64,000 nt of DNA from an uncultured Oscillospiraceae bacterium (GTDB taxonomy: Bacteria > Bacillota > Clostridia > Oscillospirales > Ruminococcaceae), in assembly GCA_900540595.1 (NCBI GenBank), contig UQGL01000001.1, forward strand, positions 62,001 to 126,000, given 5' to 3'. Within the stretch, counting starts at the first letter, position 1. Every line of letters starts with the position of its first letter. Below, piece after piece: positions 57,233 to 64,000 of the stretch. The notes beneath the pieces are model-generated. The model had not been told where the DNA came from. It worked only from the letters and a program-made list of their open reading frames with translations, and searched no databases. The position numbers and the translations under genes were made by a program.

Positions 57233-57316
57233 GATAAATTCCCTCTTTTGTATTGATATATGAAAACAGTATAGCACAATTTTACGAAATATGATATGGT
57301 TATTTTACGAAAAGTA

Positions 57317-57347
57317 TTGACCTTCCAGTGGGTGCAGGGTGTAAGGT
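57317..57347 (+). promoter_or_regulatory. MerR-type promoter (19-bp spacer with dyad) of the MerR-like gene
   Basis: TTGACC (57317-57322) and TAAGGT (57342-57347) are 19 bp apart, longer than usual. A dyad, ACCTTCCA and TGTAAGGT (57320-57347), lies across the spacer. This is the classical layout of promoters bent by MerR-family activators. It is 23 bases before the gene, implying autoregulation. Confidence 0.65.
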
Positions 57348-57370
57348 GAGGGTGAAAGGAGCGTGATGTC

Positions 57371-58255
57371 ATGAACATCAAGCAGGCAGCGGAGCAATCG
57401 GGCGTGTCCGCCCGCAATATCCGCTATTATGAGCAGGCCGGGCTGCTGACCCCCGCCCGCAACCCGGAAAATGAGTATCGCATCTATTCGCAGGCGGATG
57501 TACGCGCACTGAAGCTGATCCGGATGCTGCGCACACTGGATATGCCGGTCGAGGAGATCGGCACGGTGCTGAACGGTACCCTGCCGCTGGCCGAGGCTGC
57601 CGAACGCCAGCGGCAACGGTTGGAGGCCGAGCAGCAAAAGCTGGCGGCGGCGGCCGCCTTCTGCACGGAGCTGGCCGCCGGCGACCGTACGGCGGCGGAG
57701 CTGGATGTGGACAGCTGCCTTGAGCGGATGGACTCCCCTGCCCCGGCGGGCGGCTGGTTTACCGGCTGGGTGCAGGACTACCGCAAAATGGCGGCTGCCG
57801 AGCATAAGCGGCAGTTTACCTTTACGCCGGACACCGCCATTGCAACCCCGCAGGAGTTTACCGCCGAGCTGTTGGCCTGGGCGGCGAACTGCGGCGAGGA
57901 GATCGTCATCACCCACGAGGGCATGACACCGCGGTTTACGCTGGACGGCATCGAGTACAAGGCCGTGCGGTATTCAAGCCATGTGCGCAATATCCCGATC
58001 CTGCGGGTGCGGTGCGAGGTGTGCGATCCATCGGCGCTGGCGGCGGAGGGCGACCCGAAGCGGCTGCGGGTGCAGAGATTTCTGCACTACGGCCTGCCGG
58101 TGCTTGTATGCCTTGCATTGGCGGTGGTCTGGGTCTGCACCCGGAATATGCCGCTTTGGCCCGACAAGGCGGCTATGCTGCTGGTGCTGGGCGCTCTCGG
58201 CATCGGGTACGGCTTCCGCGGGTGGTATCTCTATTACAACGACCGGGACCAATAA
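57371..58255 (+). CDS. Membrane-tethered MerR-family regulator
   Basis: 294 residues. N-terminal MerR winged helix (MNIKQAAEQSGVSARNIRYYEQAGLL, NEYRIYSQADVRALKLI), dimerisation coiled coil (about 70-100), then a domain of about 110 residues with FTFTPDTAIATPQEF and EIVITHEGMTPRFTLDG. Two C-terminal membrane helices follow (about 240-258 and 264-284). Membrane-bound MerR proteins are uncommon. GAAAGGAG precedes the ATG. The only visible target is its own promoter. Confidence 0.85.
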   Translation: MNIKQAAEQSGVSARNIRYYEQAGLLTPARNPENEYRIYSQADVRALKLIRMLRTLDMPVEEIGTVLNGTLPLAEAAERQRQRLEAEQQKLAAAAAFCTELAAGDRTAAELDVDSCLERMDSPAPAGGWFTGWVQDYRKMAAAEHKRQFTFTPDTAIATPQEFTAELLAWAANCGEEIVITHEGMTPRFTLDGIEYKAVRYSSHVRNIPILRVRCEVCDPSALAAEGDPKRLRVQRFLHYGLPVLVCLALAVVWVCTRNMPLWPDKAAMLLVLGALGIGYGFRGWYLYYNDRDQ

Positions 58256-58284
58256 AAAACGGGAGGCAGCGCAGGCTGTCTCCC
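58254..58284 (-). terminator. Terminator of the glycosyltransferase-HAD pair
   Basis: On the minus strand GGGAGaCAG pairs with CTGcCTCCC and is followed by GTTTTTTATT. Confidence 0.8.
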
Positions 58285-58291
58285 ATTTGAT

Positions 58292-58945
58292 TTATCCCAG
58301 CAGCAGCTTGTGCAGCTCGTCCACCGTGTCAGCCAGAGCAGCGGCCCCGGCGGCGGTCAGCTCCTCGGCAGAGCCGTAGCCGTAGACGGCCCCGATGCAG
58401 GGCAGGCCGTTTTTCTTGGCACCCAGCACATCATGCTCGCGGTCGCCGACCATGACGGCGCGGCTCTTGTCAGTGATGCCTGCCGTTTCCAGTGCGTAGG
58501 CAATGACCTCAGCCTTGTCGGTGCGGGTCTCATCGAGCGTGGCACCGCAGATGAAATCGCAGTACTGCGCTAGACCGAAATGCTCCAGAATACGCCGGGC
58601 ATACGCCTCCGGCTTGCTGGTGGCGATGATGACCGTTTTCCCGGCGGATTTAATATCGGCCAGCAGGGCCGGTATGCCCGGGTAGATCTCGTTCTCAAAC
58701 AGGCCCTTTGTGGGGAAATACTCCCGGAAGGCGCTGACGGCGCGGTCGGCCCCGGCGGCGTCCAAACCCATCAGCTCCCGAAAGGAGGCGATAAGCGGCG
58801 GGCCGAGAAAGCGGCGCAGCGTCTCCTCGCCGGGGATGGGAAGGCCGAGCTTGCGGCAGGCGTAGCGCACGGAGTTCAGGATACCCGGGGCGGAGTCCGT
58901 CAGCGTGCCGTCCAGATCAAACAAGATGATTGTATAGTCCTGCAT
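58292..58945 (-). CDS. HAD-family phosphatase (phosphoglycolate phosphatase-like)
   Basis: 217 residues. HAD motifs: ILFDLDGTLTDSAPGIL (I), VIIATSKPEAY (II), and AVMVGDREHDVLGAKKNGL (III/IV), with an alpha-helical cap (YACRKLGLPIPGEETLRRFLG). The substrate is probably a small phosphate such as phosphoglycolate. It lies 9 bases after the glycosyltransferase gene. Confidence 0.88.
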   Translation of the reverse strand: MQDYTIILFDLDGTLTDSAPGILNSVRYACRKLGLPIPGEETLRRFLGPPLIASFRELMGLDAAGADRAVSAFREYFPTKGLFENEIYPGIPALLADIKSAGKTVIIATSKPEAYARRILEHFGLAQYCDFICGATLDETRTDKAEVIAYALETAGITDKSRAVMVGDREHDVLGAKKNGLPCIGAVYGYGSAEELTAAGAAALADTVDELHKLLLG

Positions 58946-58954
58946 GGCGCGCCC

Positions 58955-59974
58955 TCAGTTGAACTTGAAGATCTTCTGGGCAATGCGGTAGCCGCCGATG
59001 CTGATCTTGCTGCCCAGCCAGCCGGGCAGGTTGCAGCCCTCCGCCACCGAGAAACGGCAGCGGCGGTAGAGGTGGCCGTCGTGCGCCTTGAGGTCATCCC
59101 ACAGCTGGCGGCGCTTGGCCAGTGCCTCCTTGCTGCCGTCCAGCGTCAGGAAGATGCTGGAGATCGCCATCATCATCGAGAAATAATTCAGCATGTAGGC
59201 GCGCAGCTTGTCCTGCTCCGGCGGCAGGGCATAGACATCGACCGCGTTCATCATAATGCGGGTGACGCGCAGCTGCTGGTCAACACGCTTGATCATGTTG
59301 GCCTCGTTGACGCTCTGATCCTCGCGCCCGATGAAGTAACGGTAGAGGTCAAGGTTCATATAATAAATGGTCTTGACCTGCGGCAGCGGCTGGTAGACGA
59401 AGATGTTGTCAACATAGAAGGTGTGCTTGGGCAGCTCCATGCCGCTGCGGCGCAGCACCTCGGTGCGGTAGATGACCGAGTGCATCAGGATGTTTTTGTT
59501 CGGCGGGAACTTGCCGATCTCGTTCCAATGGAAGACGCGGCCCTCGGGCAGGATGCCCTTGTAGTCCACGACATTCTGGGTGTTGTCAGCCACATGCTCA
59601 TAGACATAGTTGGCCATCATCAAATCAAGCGGCTGTTCATCGCCTAGGTGGGCGCGCAGCTCAGCTAGGACCTTCTGCAGGGCATCGGTGTCCAGCCAGT
59701 CATCGGAGTCCACGACCTTGAAGTAGACGCCGGTGGCATTGCGGATGCCCTGATTGACGCCCTCGCCGTGGCCGCCGTTCTCCTGATGGATGACGCGGAC
59801 GATGTCGGGGTACTTTTCGGCGTAGGCATCGGCGATCTTGCCGGTGTCGTCCTTGGAGCCGTCATCCACAAGGATGATCTCGGCGTCCTCCCCCGCGGTG
59901 AGCAGGGTCGTGATGCAATGGTCCATATATGCGGCCGAGTTGTAGCACGGCACGGTAAAGGTGATGAGTTTCAT
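58955..59974 (-). CDS. GT2-family glycosyltransferase
   Basis: 339 residues. The GT-A core is at 1-230: ITFTVPCYNSAAYMDHCI, ILVDDGSKDDTGKIAD, and NGGHGEGVNQGIRNATGVYFKVVDSDDW (DxD-type SDD). The C-terminal part is helical. It transfers a sugar from a nucleotide donor to a surface acceptor; the specificity cannot be read. AAAGGAG precedes ATG 59974. It forms a pair with the HAD gene. Confidence 0.9.
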   Translation of the reverse strand: MKLITFTVPCYNSAAYMDHCITTLLTAGEDAEIILVDDGSKDDTGKIADAYAEKYPDIVRVIHQENGGHGEGVNQGIRNATGVYFKVVDSDDWLDTDALQKVLAELRAHLGDEQPLDLMMANYVYEHVADNTQNVVDYKGILPEGRVFHWNEIGKFPPNKNILMHSVIYRTEVLRRSGMELPKHTFYVDNIFVYQPLPQVKTIYYMNLDLYRYFIGREDQSVNEANMIKRVDQQLRVTRIMMNAVDVYALPPEQDKLRAYMLNYFSMMMAISSIFLTLDGSKEALAKRRQLWDDLKAHDGHLYRRCRFSVAEGCNLPGWLGSKISIGGYRIAQKIFKFN

Positions 59975-60055
59975 AGGTCGCTCCTTTTGAAAGGCATAAT
60001 ATACTTAGTATAGAATACCGTGTTTTGACGAAAAAAACAAGTAAAAGTTTTTGAA

Positions 60056-60208
60056 AAAGGCTTCCCCCCCCGGGGGAAGCTGTCTGCGAAGGGGACTGAT
60101 GAGGGGCAGCCACCCACAATAGCCCATTTGTGGATGGCTGCGGCAAGTGCGCCCCTCATCCGACCTCGCTTCGCTCGGCCACCTTCCCCCTCTGGGGGAA
60201 GGCTTTAC
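60056..60208. repeat. MITE-like element with AAGGCTTCCCCC ends (copy 3)
   Basis: About 153 bp from AAAGGCTTCCCCC to GGGGGAAGGCTTTA, with ACTGATGAGGGGC facing GCCCCTCATCCG inside. It fills the gap between the glycosyltransferase promoter region and a small-gene terminator. Confidence 0.75.
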
Positions 60209-60240
60209 ATATATTACGATTCACCGTGCCGCATTATTGC

Positions 60241-60281
60241 AAAAAAATACCCCGGCACGGGGCTTGCGGGCCGTGCCGGAG
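60241..60281 (-). terminator. Terminator of the 45-residue small gene
   Basis: CCGGCACGG pairs with CCGTGCCGG; on the minus strand GGTATTTTTTTG follows. Confidence 0.8.
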
Positions 60282-60299
60282 CTTGGAGGTTAAGCGGCT

Positions 60300-60437
60300 T
60301 TAAAAAAGCTCGTTGCGATTGTAATTGTGGATGCCCGAAGGGATCACATCATTGTAAACATCCTCCGGCAAGCCGTAGGGGCGCTCAGGCTCCAAAAAAC
60401 CGTACATCCATTTGGCCAAAGTGTGCAGCTTCAACAT
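60300..60437 (-). CDS. Small protein (45 aa) with its own promoter and terminator
   Basis: Starts MLKLHTLAKWMYGFLEPERP and ends NYNRNELF. Amphipathic N-terminus, then a Pro/Asn-rich tail. AAAGGAG lies 11 bases before the ATG, a strong promoter lies at 60511-60539 and a terminator directly follows, which supports a real transcript. I do not recognise a family. Confidence 0.6.
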   Translation of the reverse strand: MLKLHTLAKWMYGFLEPERPYGLPEDVYNDVIPSGIHNYNRNELF

Positions 60438-60510
60438 TGCAACCCCATCTCCTTTCCTAGTGTAGGGCAGTGTATATCGGGAGGCTTTCCGCTTCCCTCT
60501 TTCTGTCTTT

Positions 60511-60539
60511 ATTATATGCGAAGGAGCTTGCTTTTGCAA
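60511..60539 (-). promoter_or_regulatory. Promoter of the 45-residue small gene
   Basis: Minus strand: TTGCAA, 17-base spacer, TATAAT. The leader to the start codon is about 65 bases. Confidence 0.7.
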
Positions 60540-60627
60540 GCTGCAATTTGTACAAAGTTACAAAAGTTATTTGTATATATTCCACTATTTCGGCATAGTG
60601 TACATATTCGCGCGGCAACTGTGCGCG

Positions 60628-60741
60628 CTACGCGGACAATTCCTCCCATGCCTCCTGCATGGTGTCCGCAGAAAAAAGAAACTCGCCGCTCTCGGAAAAG
60701 ACCTCAATGTGGCCGCCGACATAACGAAACTGCTGGGTCAT
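60628..60741 (-). CDS. Small protein (37 aa)
   Basis: Starts MTQQFRYVGGHIEVFSESGE and ends TMQEAWEELSA. The sequence reads as a beta hairpin plus a short helix. GAAAGGCGG precedes the ATG and an extended -10 (TGGTATACT) lies about 35 bases upstream. I have a weak impression of a conserved small-protein type but cannot name it. Support is modest. Confidence 0.5.
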   Translation of the reverse strand: MTQQFRYVGGHIEVFSESGEFLFSADTMQEAWEELSA

Positions 60742-60809
60742 GGTGTGTACCGCCTTTCTTATCTGGTATGATCTCAGTATACCAGACAGACGGTACGATA
60801 ATTTGGACT

Positions 60810-61205
60810 TTAACTGTCGGACAGGGAATTTTGAGGGTGATAAACGGTACTTTCTACGCCCCGCAGCACAAAGATGACCCACCCGCAGAGCAAAAACCAG
60901 TAAAAGGAGTACCGCGGGCAGATAAGCCCGGCCACATTCCCCCACTCGGCGGTATAGTCCCACACCTCGGTGTGCAGCAGGCTGCGGCAGACTGCCCCCA
61001 CCGCCAGCTCCAGCCCGCTGACGCCGGCTGCGCCCAGGGCGGCGGCCCCGGCCAGCGGCAGCGGTGCAGCAGCCAGCTTTTGCAAAAGGCAGAGGCAGGC
61101 CCCGCCCGCTGCGAACATCGTCCAGTGGGTAGTACCCCGCCAGGCCAGCTCGAGCGCAGCATAGGCCCCGCCGCCCAGAAAAAACAATGAAAGCTGCTCC
61201 AACAT
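60810..61205 (-). CDS. Membrane protein of the putative ABC-transporter type IV (CmpB) family
   Basis: 131 residues from ATG 61205 (MLEQLSLFFLGGGAYAALELAWRG), with GGGGGGA upstream. Four membrane helices. Conserved pattern: ELAWRGTTHWTMF, then SGLELAVGAVCRSLLHTEVWDYTAEWGNVAGLICPRYSFYWFLL. The Pfam name implies transport, but no ABC partner is nearby and the function is unknown. Confidence 0.82.
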   Translation of the reverse strand: MLEQLSLFFLGGGAYAALELAWRGTTHWTMFAAGGACLCLLQKLAAAPLPLAGAAALGAAGVSGLELAVGAVCRSLLHTEVWDYTAEWGNVAGLICPRYSFYWFLLCGWVIFVLRGVESTVYHPQNSLSDS

Positions 61206-61302
61206 ACAAAATCCCCCCGCACAAGCTGTGTGACCACAGTATGTGCAGGGGGCGCGGGCTGTAACCGTTTTGTAAGGATGGTGGGAGTTTTTGGGAAGAA
61301 AT

Positions 61303-61450
61303 GCCTTCCCCCTTGGGGGAAGGTGTCTGCGGCCCTGCCCGCAGACGGATGAGGGGCTGCGTTTCCGCGGCGACCCGTAAACGGACGGTATTGGCAAGCC
61401 TGCCCCTCATCAGCCGCCTGCGGGCGGCAGCTTCCCCCAAGGGGGAAGCC
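61303..61450. repeat. MITE-like element with CCTTCCCCC ends (copy 4)
   Basis: About 148 bp from CCTTCCCCCTTGGGGGAAGG to TTCCCCCAAGGGGGAAG, with GGATGAGGGGC facing GCCCCTCATCAGCCG inside. Its right end is next to the pncB stop codon. Confidence 0.75.
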
Positions 61451-61459
61451 GGAGATTTT

Positions 61460-62905
61460 TTACTTCGACAGCTTCTTCAGCAGTGCGCTTCTGGTATCCC
61501 AAAGCTTCTGGCTCAGGTCCACATAGTAGCGGTGGGGGTTCTCAAAGCGCTTGACCTCATCCCACAGGGTATTGATCTGCGCCTTGCAGAACTTGCGGAT
61601 GTCATCAAGGCTGGGCGAGGTGTAGACGCGCTGGCCGTGATCATAGATGAGGGTGGACAGGCAGCGCGCCGTGCAGTTGACATAGGTGCATTCCTTCCAT
61701 GTCTCGATCGGGTCAAACAGCGTGATGCCATGCTGCGTTTCCACCGCCTCATCGGCCATCGTGATAAGGTCAGCCATCGCCTTGCCGTCCTGATCATAGA
61801 TACGCCAGACCTTTTTCAGGCAGGGGATCGTCATCTTCTCCGCAGATTCGGACAGCTTCATCTTGGGGGTGTAGCTGCCGTCGTCCTCTTTCACGGCGGC
61901 CAGCTTGTACACGCCGCCGAACACGGGGTCGCTCTTGGCGGTGATCATATTCTCGCCGATGCCGAAGCTGTCCACGCGGGCACCCTGCAGGATCAGGTCG
62001 CGGACGATGTACTCATCCAGAGAGTTCGACGCGCAGATCGTACAGTCGGGGTAGCCGGCCTCATCAAGCATCTTGCGGGCCTTCTTGGACAGGTAGGCGA
62101 TGTCGCCGGAGTCGATGCGGATGCCCTTGGGGCGCTTGCCCATCGGCTTGAGCACCTCGTCAAAGACCTTGATCGCATCGGGCACGCCGTGGCGCAGCAC
62201 ATTGTAGGTGTCCACCAGCAGCACGCAGGCATCGGGGTACAGCTCGGCGTATTTTTTGAAGGCATCATACTCGGTCGGGAACATCTGGACCCAGCTGTGT
62301 GCCATCGTGCCGGAGGCTGGGATGCCGAAGTCGCGCGCCGCCATGACGCAGGAGGTGGAGCCGCAGCCGCCGATGTAGGAGGCACGCGCGCCGAAGTAGG
62401 CAGCGTCATACCCTTGCGCGCGGCGTGCGCCGAACTCCATGACCGGGCGGCCGGCAGCGGAGCGGACGATGCGGCTGGCCTTGGTGGCGATCAGGCACTG
62501 ATGGTTGAAGGTGACGAGCAGCAGCGTTTCCAGCAGCTGGCACTCGATGGCAGGGCCCTCGACCGTGACAATCGGCTCCTGCGGGAAGATCGGCATGCCC
62601 TCCTCAATGGCCCAGATGTTGCAGTGCAGCTTGAAGTTGGCCAGATAGTTCAGAAACTTTTCATCAAAGGTCTTGGTGGAGCGCAGGTAGGTGATGTCCT
62701 CGTCGGTAAATTCCAGATGATCCACCGCATCAATGAACTGCTGCAGACCGGCCATGACGGCGTAGCCGCCGCCGTCCGGCACACGGCGGAAGAACATATC
62801 AAAGACGGCGATCTTATCGACATAGCCCTCGTCCAGATAGCCTGCCGACATGGTAAGCTCATAAAAATCGGTCATGGTGGTCAGATTGCGTTTTACATCC
62901 AACAT
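61460..62905 (-). CDS. pncB: Nicotinate phosphoribosyltransferase
   Basis: 481 residues from ATG 62905 (MLDVKRNLTTMTDFYELTM), with GGAGG 8 bases upstream. Conserved stretches: EFGARRAQGYDAAYFGARA, GTMAHSWVQMFP, GIRIDSGDIAYLSKKA and CASNSLDEYIV, characteristic of the Firmicutes form. It salvages nicotinate to NaMN for NAD synthesis. It follows the D,D-carboxypeptidase gene by 24 bases and is probably co-transcribed with it. Confidence 0.95.
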   Translation of the reverse strand: MLDVKRNLTTMTDFYELTMSAGYLDEGYVDKIAVFDMFFRRVPDGGGYAVMAGLQQFIDAVDHLEFTDEDITYLRSTKTFDEKFLNYLANFKLHCNIWAIEEGMPIFPQEPIVTVEGPAIECQLLETLLLVTFNHQCLIATKASRIVRSAAGRPVMEFGARRAQGYDAAYFGARASYIGGCGSTSCVMAARDFGIPASGTMAHSWVQMFPTEYDAFKKYAELYPDACVLLVDTYNVLRHGVPDAIKVFDEVLKPMGKRPKGIRIDSGDIAYLSKKARKMLDEAGYPDCTICASNSLDEYIVRDLILQGARVDSFGIGENMITAKSDPVFGGVYKLAAVKEDDGSYTPKMKLSESAEKMTIPCLKKVWRIYDQDGKAMADLITMADEAVETQHGITLFDPIETWKECTYVNCTARCLSTLIYDHGQRVYTSPSLDDIRKFCKAQINTLWDEVKRFENPHRYYVDLSQKLWDTRSALLKKLSK

Positions 62906-62929
62906 GGTAAAAACCTCCATTGATTCGGC

Positions 62930-64000
62930 TTACATTTCCTTGCTCCAGATACGCAGGATGCGGCCGACGGTAAAAATCAGATAGGCGCCGATGACGAGCA
63001 TTGTCAGCATAACGACTACCTTGCAATACGTGCTGGAAAAAAACTCCCGCACGCGGGACAGCGTATACAAAAGCTGATTGCGGGAGACATCGCTGCCCGC
63101 GATCAGGTCTGTGGTACCGATGATCTCGCCCTGAATGGTCAGTGTCACGGTGCCCACGACATCGCCCTGCTTTATGGGGGCAGGCAGCTGATCCGGCACA
63201 TGGAATACCTGCTCGGTCAGGGCTGCGCCGCCCTCCCGTGGCAGCAGGGTCATCATGTTATCGACCGGGTAGAGCATGACGGTGTCGGCCTGTGTAGAGT
63301 AGGCGACCCGGACCTCGGTGATGGGCTGGGTGGGATCCAGCGCGGGGGCGATGGTGTAGGTCGAAAACACCCAGTCCATCAGGGTACCGGTCTCAAGCAG
63401 GGCGGGGCGGCCGCCCTCATCGCTTTCCATCGGCACATTCAGCACAACGCTGATGTAGCTTTCACCGTCCTGACTGTGCCAGCCCGCAAAGTTCTGCCAT
63501 TCGCCAAGGCTGCCGGTCTTGCCGCCCTTGGTGTAGTCCCGGTGGTAGCTGCTGTTGGTGATGAGTTTGTCGGTGTTCTGCAAAATATAGGTGCCGGGGG
63601 TTGTGTAGCGGCTGTTGGTGCCCATGTCGTAGGTCGGGGTGCCGGCAACGGTGGCAAACACATCGTAGGCCGTCAGCGCCCGCAGGATCAGGTAGGCATC
63701 CCGCGCGGTGGTGATGTTGTTGGGGTTCAGGCCGCAGGGATCCACAAAGGTCGTGCCGGTGCAGCCTATGGCGGCGGCCTCGTTGTTCATCATCGCAACA
63801 AAGTTGTCAATGCTGCCGCCGCCCATATAGTCGGCTACGATGTAGGCAGCCTCGTTGCCGCTGGGCAGCAGCATGGCGTACAGCAGATTGCGCAGGCTGT
63901 GCGTCTCGCCCCGGCGGATGTCAGCGGTCGAGGCGTTGGTGCTTTGCTCCCAGATCAGATCATAGATATAACTCGGCGCAGTCAGGCTGATCGAATCGAG
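62930..64000 (-). CDS. D-alanyl-D-alanine carboxypeptidase (DacF-like), N-terminus outside the window
   Basis: The last 356 residues are present and the frame continues past the window edge. The SxN motif (LLPSGNEAAYIVAD) and KTG triad (KGGKTGSLGEW) of the S11 family are seen; the SxxK motif lies outside. A PBP5-like beta-rich C-terminal domain and a C-terminal membrane helix (VVVMLTMLVIGAYLIFTVG) follow. It trims the terminal D-Ala of peptidoglycan stem peptides. Confidence 0.93.
   Translation of the reverse strand, partial: LDSISLTAPSYIYDLIWEQSTNASTADIRRGETHSLRNLLYAMLLPSGNEAAYIVADYMGGGSIDNFVAMMNNEAAAIGCTGTTFVDPCGLNPNNITTARDAYLILRALTAYDVFATVAGTPTYDMGTNSRYTTPGTYILQNTDKLITNSSYHRDYTKGGKTGSLGEWQNFAGWHSQDGESYISVVLNVPMESDEGGRPALLETGTLMDWVFSTYTIAPALDPTQPITEVRVAYSTQADTVMLYPVDNMMTLLPREGGAALTEQVFHVPDQLPAPIKQGDVVGTVTLTIQGEIIGTTDLIAGSDVSRNQLLYTLSRVREFFSSTYCKVVVMLTMLVIGAYLIFTVGRILRIWSKEM

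Overview
The window looks like a chromosomal segment of an anaerobic, high-GC member of the Clostridia. An Oscillospiraceae relative of the Faecalibacterium/Gemmiger/Subdoligranulum type is my inference. The reasons are a complete Rnf complex in the order C-D-G-E-A-B, an A-type flavodiiron protein, an iron-sulfur two-subunit serine dehydratase, a BofC-like protein, and Firmicutes-type neighbourhoods (rplU-rpmA-obgE-mrnC, paired YmfF/YmfH peptidases). Most genes are on the minus strand.

Layout. 1-0.9 kb: rpsF (partial), ssb, rpsR. 1-8 kb: a predicted PASTA pseudokinase, YebC, an RsmF-like methyltransferase, and the mrnC/obgE/rpmA/rplU group. 8-13 kb: folD, lgt and two M16 peptidases. 13-18.5 kb: guanine deaminase, then lysC/thrB/hom with an ACT protein. 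18.8-24.4 kb: a class A PBP whose start is unusual, a BofC-like protein, and an ACP/hydratase/reductase/acyltransferase cassette. 24.5-26 kb: tRNA-Pro, tRNA-Gln, a tRNA remnant and a CobW-like GTPase. 26.1-29.3 kb: a Rep_3 replication initiator facing about twenty direct copies of a 21-bp motif, followed by tRNA-Val. 29.7-36.5 kb: flavodiiron protein and the rnf operon. 36.6-42.8 kb: dipeptidase, RNHCP protein, sdaAB, an AT-rich islet (exonuclease-BRCT plus a Cys-rich protein) and a zeta-like ATPase. 43-43.2 kb: two tRNA-Ser genes. 43.3-51.6 kb: a histidine operon (hisZG fusion, D, a RAYT transposase, C, H, A, F, IE, and a PHP phosphatase) with no hisB. 51.8-64 kb: lrgAB, mazF without mazE, acyltransferase, acpS, cca, a membrane-tethered MerR regulator, a glycosyltransferase, small proteins, pncB and a partial D,D-carboxypeptidase.

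The most unusual locus is 26.1-29.3 kb. A plasmid-type initiator with a duplicated C-terminal module lies next to a long iteron-like array inside an otherwise housekeeping chromosome. A degenerate copy of the motif lies in the rep promoter, one copy lies in its leader, one inverted copy lies just beyond the gene, and a further possible copy overlaps the flavodiiron promoter.

Two families of short non-coding repeats are scattered through the window. One is GTAGG-headed palindromes, usually in inverted pairs. The other is 150-210-bp elements with CTTCCCCC/GGGGGAAG ends. The first family probably belongs to the RAYT transposase at 48.2-48.7 kb, because a perfect 26-bp inverted pair of it lies inside that gene.
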